A program made the translations under genes and the position numbers. This document shows, in pieces, positions 7,297 through 13,147 of a stretch of 13,272 nt of DNA; position 1 is the first letter of the stretch, and every line of letters begins with the position of its first letter. Source of the DNA: Avichristensenella sp031549105 (GTDB lineage: Bacteria; Bacillota; Clostridia; Christensenellales; Aristaeellaceae); assembly GCA_031549105.1 (NCBI GenBank), contig JAVBQK010000160.1, positions 1 through 13,272 of the forward strand. Reading direction: 5' to 3'. The notes beneath the pieces are model-generated. The model did not search any database. It was given only the letters and a program-made list of their open reading frames with translations, and was not told the origin of the DNA.

Positions 7297-9008
7297 TTCA
7301 GCAGCGCCTCCGCAGCGGTACGGATATCCTGGGCTAGCTTCTCCGCGGCCTCCTGGGATGTGGCGCAGGTATTCACATACAGCTTGATCTTCGGCTCCGT
7401 GCCCGAGGGCCGCACGCAGATCCAGCAGCGGTTTTCCAATTCATAGTACAGCACGTCGGACGGCGGCAGGCCCATCTGGGTGCTGCCCGCCGCATCGGTA
7501 CGCAGGCCGGTTTTGAAGTCGCGCACGGCCAGCACATGCAGGCCGGAGAGCGCCACCGGCGGCCGCTCCCGCAGACTGTGCATGATTTCACCCATGCGCA
7601 CAAGGCCGTCCTTGCCCGGCAGCGTCACGGAGACGACACGCTCCACCGTGTAGCCGTAGCGCGCGCGGATCTCCTCCAGCTTGTCCCAGAGCGTCTTGCC
7701 CTGCTGCTTGAGGCTGAGCACCAGCTCCGTTACCAGCAGCGACGCGTTGACGGCATCCTTGTCGCGTACGAACGTGGATGAAAGGAATCCATACGACTCC
7801 TCAAAGCCGAACAGGAACGTGTGCTCACCCGTCTCCTCAAAGTGCTGAATCTGCTCGGCGATGAACTTAAAGCCGGTCAGCGTGTCAATCATCGCCACGC
7901 CGTAATCTTCCGCGATTGTGCGCGCCAGCTCCGTGGAGACAACGGATTTCACCGCCACGCCGTTTTTCGGCAGCGTGCCCATCTTCGCCCGGCTCTCCAG
8001 GATGTAGTGCAGCAGCAGGCAGCCGATCTGGTTGCCGGTCAGCAGAATGAACTTGCCATCCGGGCCGCGCGTGGCGACGCCCAGCCGGTCACAGTCCGGG
8101 TCGGTGGCGAAGCACGCGTCCGCGCCCTCGCGGTCGGCCAGCTCAATCGCCATGCGGAAGGTGTCGGGCTCCTCGGGGTTGGGCACCTTGATGGTGGGAA
8201 AGTCGCCGTCGGGCGATTCCTGCTCGGGCACCACCAGCAGGTTTGCGACGCCCACTTCCTTCAGCACACGGCGCACCGGCAGGTTGCCTGAGCCGTGCAG
8301 CGGCGTGTAGACGATTTTCAGGTCATGCCCGTGCTCACGCAGCAGCGCCGGCTGCACGCACAGCGTCTTAACCCGCTGCACATACGCGTCGTCCACTTCC
8401 TCGGGCACGTATTCCAGCAGGCCTTTTTCAAGCGCCTCGGCCTCGTCCATCGGCAGACACTGGGAAAATTCTTTTGCGCGGATCAGTGCGAGGACTTCAT
8501 CCGCGCGCTCGGGCGGCATCTGCGCGCCGTCCTCCCAGTAGACCTTGTAGCCATTGTACTGCGGCGGGTTGTGGCTGGCGGTGATGACCACGCCCGCGAC
8601 CGCGCCCAGGTGCCGCACCGCGAAGGACAGCACCGGCACCGGCCGGAGCGACGGGAACAGCAGCGCCTTCACGCCACTTGCCGCCAGCACCAGCGCCGTC
8701 TCCTTGGCAAACTCCGGCGACATCCGCCGCGAGTCGCACGCCACCACCACGCCGCGCTGCGCCGCGCCCGGCAGCGCCAGGATATAGTCGGCCAGGCCCT
8801 TTGTGGCCCGGCGCACGTTGTACACGTTCATCCGGTTGCTGCCCGCGCCCAGCACGCCGCGCATGCCCGCCGTACCGAACGACAGCTCCGTATAAAACCG
8901 GTCTTCCATTTCTTTCTCATCATTCGCAATGGCAGCCAGCTCCGCCTGCACCCACGCGTCGCTGGCAAACTCGCGCTTCCACTGCTCATATGTATCACGA
9001 TACCCCAT
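7293..9008 (-). CDS. Alpha-phosphoglucomutase / phosphohexomutase
   Basis: Cytosolic enzyme that interconverts glucose-6-phosphate and glucose-1-phosphate (or mannose phosphates) through a phosphoserine intermediate. At 571 residues it matches the long PgcA/PGM2-type enzymes. All four active-site elements are visible: TASHNP at 143-148 with phosphoserine Ser145, DPDCDR at 303-308 for the metal, GFEESYG at 401-407 for sugar selection, and RPSGTEPK at 533-540 for the phosphate. FGTAGMRG (44-51) is the usual N-terminal signature. The start at 9008 is chosen for GGAGG 6 bases upstream; the open frame continues to 9191, but those 61 residues have no family likeness and would run into the divergent barstar gene. 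It is the first gene of the long minus-strand unit. Glucose-1-phosphate feeds sugar nucleotides needed for envelope glycans, which fits the downstream glycosyltransferase. Glucose versus mannose preference is not certain. Confidence 0.95.
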   Translation of the reverse strand: MGYRDTYEQWKREFASDAWVQAELAAIANDEKEMEDRFYTELSFGTAGMRGVLGAGSNRMNVYNVRRATKGLADYILALPGAAQRGVVVACDSRRMSPEFAKETALVLAASGVKALLFPSLRPVPVLSFAVRHLGAVAGVVITASHNPPQYNGYKVYWEDGAQMPPERADEVLALIRAKEFSQCLPMDEAEALEKGLLEYVPEEVDDAYVQRVKTLCVQPALLREHGHDLKIVYTPLHGSGNLPVRRVLKEVGVANLLVVPEQESPDGDFPTIKVPNPEEPDTFRMAIELADREGADACFATDPDCDRLGVATRGPDGKFILLTGNQIGCLLLHYILESRAKMGTLPKNGVAVKSVVSTELARTIAEDYGVAMIDTLTGFKFIAEQIQHFEETGEHTFLFGFEESYGFLSSTFVRDKDAVNASLLVTELVLSLKQQGKTLWDKLEEIRARYGYTVERVVSVTLPGKDGLVRMGEIMHSLRERPPVALSGLHVLAVRDFKTGLRTDAAGSTQMGLPPSDVLYYELENRCWICVRPSGTEPKIKLYVNTCATSQEAAEKLAQDIRTAAEALLK

Positions 9009-9014
9009 ATCGCA

Positions 9015-9019
9015 CCTCC
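9015..9019 (-). promoter_or_regulatory. Ribosome binding site fixing the phosphoglucomutase start
   Basis: GGAGG followed by TGCGAT and ATG at 9008 on the minus strand (spacing 6). It supports the 571-residue protein over the longer open frame reaching 9191. Confidence 0.8.
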
Positions 9020-9040
9020 GCTTGTTCTCATCGTAGCAAG

Positions 9041-9069
9041 AGTATACCCCAATTTCTGGCGAAAAGAAA
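9041..9069 (-). promoter_or_regulatory. Possible promoter of the phosphoglucomutase unit
   Basis: On the minus strand a good -10 box TATACT lies at 9046-9041, with a weak -35 box TTTCTT at 9069-9064, spacing 17. A transcript would start near 9034, about 25 bases before the ATG, which leaves room for the ribosome binding site. The -35 match is poor, so this is a suggestion based mainly on the -10 box and position. Confidence 0.4.
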
Positions 9070-9173
9070 GAAGAAATCACCAGGGGAAAAGCGCGTGCCT
9101 GCGGAACTGTACAGCAGTGATGGTGCAATGTTTGTGATATACGACCATTATATGATGTTTCCAGAAGTATATT

Positions 9174-9179
9174 AGGAGG
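9174..9179 (+). promoter_or_regulatory. Ribosome binding site of the barstar gene
   Basis: AGGAGG 4 bases before the ATG at 9184 on the plus strand. This strong site in an otherwise minus-strand region supports the small gene as real. A TATGAT at 9151-9156 could be a -10 box, but I see no convincing -35 box at 16-18 bases from it. Confidence 0.75.
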
Positions 9180-9183
9180 CTGT

Positions 9184-9465
9184 ATGCTCATTGCAAAAAT
9201 CGATCTAAGTCAATGCGACACCATCATGGACATTCACCGGACATTGCAGGAAACCCTTGGCTTTCCCTCGTTCTATGGCAAGAATCTTGACGCGCTGTGG
9301 GACTGTCTCACCGGTTTCATGGATTCGCCCGCGGACATAACGTTTGTGAACCTTGGGGCAGTACATGCCTGCCCGCAAGATTACCTCGAAAAAATCCTTG
9401 AAACATTCGCTGAAGCAGCCACATTTTATGACGATGATTCCATTCATGTAACGTTTTTAGAATAA
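9184..9465 (+). CDS. Barstar family ribonuclease inhibitor, no nuclease partner in the window
   Basis: A 93-residue protein of the barstar family (PF01337), small cytosolic proteins that block barnase-type ribonucleases by covering the active site. It is close to barstar of Bacillus amyloliquefaciens in the key helix: YGKNLDALWDCLTGF at 31-45 against YGENLDALWDCLTGW. Residues matching the known barnase contacts are Asp36 (barstar Asp35), Trp39 (Trp38), Asp40 (Asp39) and Glu77 (Glu76); barstar Tyr29 is Phe30 here. Length is normal. It is the only plus-strand gene, with its own AGGAGG and its own terminator hairpin, set between two minus-strand units. No barnase, polymorphic toxin or secretion gene is seen nearby. 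It could protect against a ribonuclease encoded elsewhere, be an immunity gene against neighbours, or regulate an unknown partner. Confidence 0.93.
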   Translation: MLIAKIDLSQCDTIMDIHRTLQETLGFPSFYGKNLDALWDCLTGFMDSPADITFVNLGAVHACPQDYLEKILETFAEAATFYDDDSIHVTFLE

Positions 9466-9496
9466 ACGCCAGGGAGCTGGTGCTCCCCGGCGTTTT
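9466..9496 (+). terminator. Bidirectional intrinsic terminator between barstar and GH112 genes
   Basis: Directly after the barstar TAA: stem ACGCC-A-GGGAGC, loop TGGT, stem GCTCCC-C-GGCGT, with one A-C mismatch, then TTTT at 9493-9496. Read on the minus strand the same hairpin is followed by TTTATT, so it can also end the GH112 transcript arriving from the right, whose stop codon is 16 bases away. This is the expected arrangement between convergent genes. Confidence 0.85.
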
Positions 9497-9511
9497 CCGT
9501 ATCCTCTTACA

Positions 9512-11650
9512 TCACCTTTGCCACGCCACCTGCGCCCACGGCGCCAGCTTTACCACATCCTCGCTCCCCGGCAGCCGCACTTCCTGCGGCGCGCCGGTGT
9601 TGTTGAGCAGCACATCCGTGCCCGGGAAGCGGGCAATTTCGACCATGGGGTTGGGGCAGGTCAGGCGGTGCAGGTCATCCTCCATATGGCCCGCGTAGCA
9701 CAGCGCGCGCAGCAAGAGGCGCGCGGCGCGGAGCGAGAATCGGTAGCCGGAGAGGTAGACCGCGCGACCCTGGCCAAAGGGGCGGGCACACAGCGTCGGC
9801 ACGCCTTCCTCGGCGTAGAGCACGCGCACATCGGGCGCGGAGACATACACATCGGTCAGCGGCACAAGGCCTTCCGGGCCATCGGCGCAAATAAAATCAT
9901 CGTGCTTGGGGTTTACAGGCATCTTGCCCAGGCACTTGCGGCGGCCATCGTCGCGCCCCACGCCGAAGATGTGCCCCAGCGCGAACGGCTCGGCAGCGCC
10001 CGCCACCGACGACGGCTCGCGAACGCCCACCAGTCCCCCGCCCTTGTGCACCCACTCGGTCAGCCGGGCGACCAGCTCCGCATCGCGCCAGATGTCGCCG
10101 CCGCTCCACGCGCTGCCGGGCCATCCGGCATTGATCAGCACGGAGACACCTTCGGGCACGCCATTTTCGCGCACATCCGCAAGCGACAGGAACGTCACAT
10201 CCACAGGCAGGCCGGAGAGCGCTTCCAGCACGTTGGTCAAGTCCACTTCAGGGTGCTCGTGCAGGTGGCCGGACGTACTCCACGGGCGCATCGCCCCCCA
10301 TTCGGTCAGCACGCCCACCTTGCCGGGCAGCGTCTCCGGCGCACCTCCCTGGTGCAGCGCCTTCAGCGCGCGGAACGCATCGGACAGCTCCGCCACCGCC
10401 TGTATGAAATCGGGGAACGGCTCCACCAGGTGCAGGTATCCACCCAGGCCGATACGGTCCACCGGCTGGCGCAGCAGCGCGCGGCGCACGTGCAGCCAGT
10501 ACCCGCGCAGGTCCTTCGTCGGGTCGCCGCCGGGCGCGAACGTCGCCTCGCCCTTCAGGCCGGTCGGGAACAGGTACGGGTGCAGCCGGATCTCTCGCGT
10601 CGCCACATGCGGCACATTCGCGCACAGGCGCGTCTCATACCCGCCGAACACGCACTTGACAATGCCGTCCAGCCCAAACTCCGCAAAGTACGGCCCGTAT
10701 GGCTCCACGCCGATCCAGCTGTCGTCATAGAACACATAGGAGCGCTTGCCGTGCGCGCGTGCCACGTCGATGCATTCCCTGCCGAACGCCGCGACGAACG
10801 CGTGCGTGAAATCGATCCAACGGCGCATCTTGGCGGTGGGCGCGGTGTGCGTGGGGTTGCGAAGGCCGCCGCGCAGGAAGTCCTCGGCGGTCATATCGAT
10901 GCCCGTCTCCTCGCGGAACGCGCGCAGCGATAGCGGGTTCACCGAGAAATCGTACGACGCCCAGTCGCTGTACAGGTCGCGCGCGGAAGGATTGTCCGAC
11001 CAGACCCAGGCGAAGTTATAGAACATCGATGTGAAGCGGATAACGTTCGTCTGCGGGTGCTCGCGGCACCATTCATCCAGCCAGGCAAGCATCGCCCGGC
11101 GCACCTCGGGCCAGCGCACCTCCACCGGCATCAGCCGCTCGCGGTCGCCCCAGCCGTTGGTGATGTGGTTGTACATCGAGATCGCTTCCCACAGCCGGTA
11201 GGCGAAGAAGCTGACCGTATAGCGGTGATACGGCTCCGCGCCGCACACCATGACGGACCCGTCCGCATACGTCCAGTCACCCTTCGGCACTTCCACCCCT
11301 GCCGTACGGTCGAATACCTGCCAGAACTCCATGCCGTCCCGGTCATTGACGCGGAACTGATCACGAGAATAGCCCGCCATCAGCTCAATGCGGACCTCGT
11401 CCCCTTCCGCCAGCACGGGCTGCGAGAGCAGCAAATTCTGTTGCAGCTTATCCTGGTTGGCCTTGGCAAACTCGTTGATGGAGCGGATGGGGCAGATGGT
11501 TGAGTAAATCTCATATCCCTTGTCCAGCAAGTCTTCGGACAGCTTGGTGCCGTCCGAATCGCGCAGCACGTCCGCGCCCCACGTCTGGGCAAGGGACAGC
11601 GTCAACGCCTCATACCCCGCCTCGCCGGGCAGCGTGAAATCTCCCCTCAT
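9512..11650 (-). CDS. GH112 galactoside phosphorylase, probably D-galactosyl-beta-1,4-L-rhamnose phosphorylase
   Basis: A 712-residue cytosolic enzyme of family GH112, which splits beta-galactosides with inorganic phosphate to give alpha-galactose-1-phosphate. Known members act on lacto-N-biose / galacto-N-biose or on galactosyl-1,4-rhamnose. Family stretches: FTLPGEAGYEALTLSLAQTWGADVLRDSDGTKLS (5-38), RYTVSFFAYRLWEAISMYNHITNGW (143-167), a DxWIG-type stretch DDSWIGVEPYG (309-319) where characterised members have the catalytic Asp, and PVDRIGLGGYL (396-406). Residues 1-430 form the barrel domain, 440-650 a Rossmann-like domain and 660-712 a small beta domain. No signal peptide. Start at 11650: GAGGA lies 6 bases upstream, the next in-frame codons upstream run into GH105, and MRGDFTLP matches the family's beginning. 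The ATG overlaps the GH105 stop. Coupling to a rhamnogalacturonyl hydrolase favours the rhamnose substrate; that is inference from context. Confidence 0.92.
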   Translation of the reverse strand: MRGDFTLPGEAGYEALTLSLAQTWGADVLRDSDGTKLSEDLLDKGYEIYSTICPIRSINEFAKANQDKLQQNLLLSQPVLAEGDEVRIELMAGYSRDQFRVNDRDGMEFWQVFDRTAGVEVPKGDWTYADGSVMVCGAEPYHRYTVSFFAYRLWEAISMYNHITNGWGDRERLMPVEVRWPEVRRAMLAWLDEWCREHPQTNVIRFTSMFYNFAWVWSDNPSARDLYSDWASYDFSVNPLSLRAFREETGIDMTAEDFLRGGLRNPTHTAPTAKMRRWIDFTHAFVAAFGRECIDVARAHGKRSYVFYDDSWIGVEPYGPYFAEFGLDGIVKCVFGGYETRLCANVPHVATREIRLHPYLFPTGLKGEATFAPGGDPTKDLRGYWLHVRRALLRQPVDRIGLGGYLHLVEPFPDFIQAVAELSDAFRALKALHQGGAPETLPGKVGVLTEWGAMRPWSTSGHLHEHPEVDLTNVLEALSGLPVDVTFLSLADVRENGVPEGVSVLINAGWPGSAWSGGDIWRDAELVARLTEWVHKGGGLVGVREPSSVAGAAEPFALGHIFGVGRDDGRRKCLGKMPVNPKHDDFICADGPEGLVPLTDVYVSAPDVRVLYAEEGVPTLCARPFGQGRAVYLSGYRFSLRAARLLLRALCYAGHMEDDLHRLTCPNPMVEIARFPGTDVLLNNTGAPQEVRLPGSEDVVKLAPWAQVAWQR

Positions 11651-12705
11651 AGCGCATCCTCGCGGAGCAGCTCCGTCAGCATCAAGAATGTCAGCCCCTG
11701 GCCGTAGGCCGTCGGGCACTGGCGGATCGCCTTGTAATGCGCGAAATCATGCCCCATGCCGGTGCCGCCGGAAACGCCCATTACCGTGCCATCCGGCGCG
11801 ATCTTGCCGATGACCGCGCGCGCGGCCTTCTCGCCCATCTCGCGGTAGCCCTCGCCCAGCATGCCCAGGCGGATGCCCTTGAGCACACCGTAAGCAATCG
11901 CCGCCGTCGCGGATGTCTCCTCGTATGTCTCTTCCACATCGATCAGCGTGGTGAACAGGCCGCTCTCGCGCTGCTTCTTCCACAGCGCCAGCACCTGGTC
12001 GCGCAGCGCCTCGCGAACCTGGCGGCACGCGGCATCTTCATCGCCCAGCAGCTCCAGCAGTTCCACTGCCGCGGCCGTAAACCAGCTGTTGCCCCGCGCC
12101 CAGAACGCGCCGGCGAAGCTGTTGCGGCAGTCGAACGTCCAGCCATGCGTCCACAGGCCCGTTCGCCTGTCCTGCAAATAGCGGATGTGGATGAGGAACT
12201 GGTACTTCGCTTCCTCCACCCACTCGGGCCGCTTCAGCACCAGGCCCGCCTTGAGCAAAAACAGCACGGTCATGAACAGCGTATCAGCCCACAGTTGCTG
12301 ATAATGCTTGTTCCACACGGTGATGTGCTGCAAGCCGCCAAACTCGGTACGCGGCATTGCGTGCATCACCCAGTCGGCCCAGCTCTCGATGTGCGGCAGA
12401 TACGCTTCGTTCCCCGTGCGCTCATACATGCAAATCAGCGCCAGCATTGGCCCGACGGTATTGACATTCCGGTGCGGCGCGGGCATCGCGAGCCTGCGCT
12501 CGTACCACGCCTCCAGGTACTGGAGAACCTCCGGCTGCCCCAGTTGCTCATACGTCTTCCAGATGCCGTACAGCGCCACGCCCGTGGGCCATTCCCAGTT
12601 GTCCATCGTCAGGTGTCCGGCGCTGGGGTCATCCGTGTGGTCGCGCCTGAGCATGTCGAGCACGCGCGCGGAGAGCGCGGATAGTTCTTCGCGGGGTAAG
12701 ATCAT
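11647..12705 (-). CDS. GH105 unsaturated rhamnogalacturonyl hydrolase (YteR/YesR-like)
   Basis: A 352-residue enzyme of family GH105. It removes the unsaturated galacturonate from the non-reducing end of oligosaccharides made by rhamnogalacturonan lyases, in the cytosol (no signal peptide). The sequence follows Bacillus YteR/YesR along its length: WEWPTGVALYGIWKTYEQLG (37-56), RNVNTVGPMLAL (79-90), MPRTEFGGLQHIT (117-129), QQLWADTLFMTVLFL (136-150) and HGWTFDCRNSFAGAFWARGNSWFTAA (187-212), then TGMGHDFAHYK and PTAYGQGL near the end. Asp141 in WADTLFM matches the catalytic Asp143 of YteR. Start at 12705: AAGGAGG lies 5 bases upstream. The longer frame to 12936 reads through palindromic repeats and is not real. 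It is the first gene of a coupled pair with GH112. No transporter, lyase or regulator for the substrate is in the window. Confidence 0.94.
   Translation of the reverse strand: MILPREELSALSARVLDMLRRDHTDDPSAGHLTMDNWEWPTGVALYGIWKTYEQLGQPEVLQYLEAWYERRLAMPAPHRNVNTVGPMLALICMYERTGNEAYLPHIESWADWVMHAMPRTEFGGLQHITVWNKHYQQLWADTLFMTVLFLLKAGLVLKRPEWVEEAKYQFLIHIRYLQDRRTGLWTHGWTFDCRNSFAGAFWARGNSWFTAAAVELLELLGDEDAACRQVREALRDQVLALWKKQRESGLFTTLIDVEETYEETSATAAIAYGVLKGIRLGMLGEGYREMGEKAARAVIGKIAPDGTVMGVSGGTGMGHDFAHYKAIRQCPTAYGQGLTFLMLTELLREDAL
11657..11661 (-). promoter_or_regulatory. Ribosome binding site fixing the GH112 start
   Basis: GAGGA on the minus strand, 6 bases before ATG at 11650. It lies inside the end of the GH105 gene and rejects the longer frame beginning at 11719, whose extra 23 residues have no family likeness. 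Confidence 0.65.
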
Positions 12706-12710
12706 GGGCA

Positions 12711-12717
12711 CCTCCTT
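12711..12717 (-). promoter_or_regulatory. Ribosome binding site fixing the GH105 start
   Basis: AAGGAGG on the minus strand, 5 bases before ATG at 12705. It is a near-perfect site and excludes the open frame extending to 12936. Confidence 0.85.
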
Positions 12718-12775
12718 TGTAGTGGGGGGACGTGAGAACGTGAGAGAAGGGCTGTCGCGGCGGGGAGAGGGAACG

Positions 12776-12827
12776 CTGGGGGACGCCGTCCCCCAGCCCC
12801 CCTGCCAAAGGGGCGTTGCCCCTCTGG
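12776..12827 (+). repeat. Two-hairpin palindromic repeat, copy 2
   Basis: Plus-strand order: hairpin A at 12776-12796 (stem CTGGGGGAC / GTCCCCCAG, loop of 3), spacer CCCCCCTG, hairpin B at 12805-12827 (stem CCAAAGGGGC / GCCCCTCTGG, one mismatch, loop GTT). Hairpin lengths (21 and 23) and spacer length (8) equal those of copy 1 on the minus strand at 5042-5093. By eye 42 of 52 bases agree. The A-T pair at the third stem position in copy 1 is G-C here, a compensatory change that argues for selection on, or descent of, the hairpin itself. Confidence 0.85.
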
Positions 12828-12835
12828 ACTCCCCA

Positions 12836-12871
12836 CTGGGGGAGTGACTCCCCCAGACCCCCCATTGGGGG
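12836..12871 (+). repeat. Further hairpins of the same palindrome family, tandem to copy 2
   Basis: Eight bases (ACTCCCCA) after hairpin B of copy 2 comes another A-type hairpin of 21 bases at 12836-12856 (stem CTGGGGGAG / CTCCCCCAG). It is followed by eight bases ACCCCCCA and then TTGGGGG, which can fold back on the C run. The repeated rhythm of hairpin plus 8-base C-rich spacer suggests a tandem, partly decayed third unit. Confidence 0.7.
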
Positions 12872-13017
12872 CTGGTGATCTGTTGCGGAATTGAAAGGGC
12901 TTTCCTGTTAACTAAGCTCTCGGTGCTGTGCCACAACGATATGCATAGTTCACTACAAGGTATTGCCTTTATGAGGGCTTCGCCCGTAGCAACAAAAAAT
13001 GGCTAACCTGCTTTCAT

Positions 13018-13047
13018 GGAACAAGGTGAAAAAGTTCCTGTTCACCT
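13018..13047 (-). other. Interleaved inverted repeats, possible small H-type pseudoknot
   Basis: On the minus strand the segments AGGTGAA, GGAAC, TTCACCT and GTTCC follow in this order. The first pairs with the third (7 base pairs) and the second with the fourth (5 base pairs), separated by CA, TTT and T. That order allows an H-type pseudoknot or two mutually exclusive hairpins. It lies about 310 bases upstream of the GH105 start. No known riboswitch class is recognised, and chance is possible. Confidence 0.35.
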
Positions 13048-13094
13048 GCCACTTTCGCCAAAGCACCCCTTACCATACCCAAACTCGCGGGGTT

Positions 13095-13120
13095 CTTAGG
13101 GGGGCCGCTGCCCCCCTAAG
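13095..13120 (-). repeat. GC-rich hairpin, single unit related to the palindrome family
   Basis: A perfect 11-base-pair stem CTTAGGGGGGC / GCCCCCCTAAG with a 4-base loop. On the minus strand it is followed by AACCCC, the same as the start of the spacer after hairpin A in copy 1. It lies 27 bases beyond the stop of the partial gene at 13148, so it may end that transcript, although no T tract follows. Confidence 0.65.
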
Positions 13121-13147
13121 CCGCCGGAGGCATATTATATTAAGTTA

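Larger units (their letters stand above)
12706..13147. other. Non-coding region of about 440 bases upstream of GH105
   Basis: No credible gene on either strand. From left to right it holds the GH105 ribosome binding site, a tandem pair of ACGTGAGA (12730-12737 and 12738-12745), a cluster of GC-rich hairpins (12775-12871), a small inverted repeat GAAAG-GG-CTTTC (12893-12904), an AT-richer middle part, a short hairpin at 12973-12985, interleaved inverted repeats (13018-13047), and a perfect 11-base-pair hairpin (13095-13120). A promoter for the GH105-GH112 pair should lie here on the minus strand, but I could not find boxes good enough to report. The hairpins may partly serve as the end of the gene coming from the right. 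Confidence 0.7.

Noticed and set aside
8295..9137. Plus-strand open frame of 280 residues
   Set aside because: Antisense to phosphoglucomutase with all four active-site motifs; low-complexity basic composition and no ribosome binding site seen.
9009..9191. N-terminal extension of phosphoglucomutase
   Set aside because: The 61 extra residues show no family likeness, overlap the barstar start and contain the likely promoter.
9184..9465. Toxin-antitoxin pair with barstar as antitoxin
   Set aside because: No second small gene next to it on the same strand; the neighbours are metabolic genes on the other strand.
9518..10933. Plus-strand open frame of 471 residues
   Set aside because: Antisense to the GH112 gene, which has clear family motifs along its length; the plus-strand product is His/Arg/Gln-rich with no recognisable domain.
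11737..12684. Plus-strand open frame of 315 residues
   Set aside because: Antisense to GH105, His/Gln/Arg-rich shadow with no domain.
5042..12871. CRISPR array suggested by repeated palindromes
   Set aside because: The repeats lie in two distant places in opposite orientation with 8-base spacers; there are no unique spacers of usual length and no cas genes.
12893..12904. Inverted repeat GAAAG-GG-CTTTC as a catabolite-repression (cre) or other operator
   Set aside because: Only 5 base pairs per arm, lacks the central CG of a cre site, and lies far from the GH105 start; noted in the region entry but not called as an operator.
12706..12936. N-terminal extension of GH105
   Set aside because: Would translate the palindromic repeats into Trp/Gly/Pro-rich sequence; the strong AAGGAGG before ATG at 12705 and the family's normal beginning fix the shorter protein.
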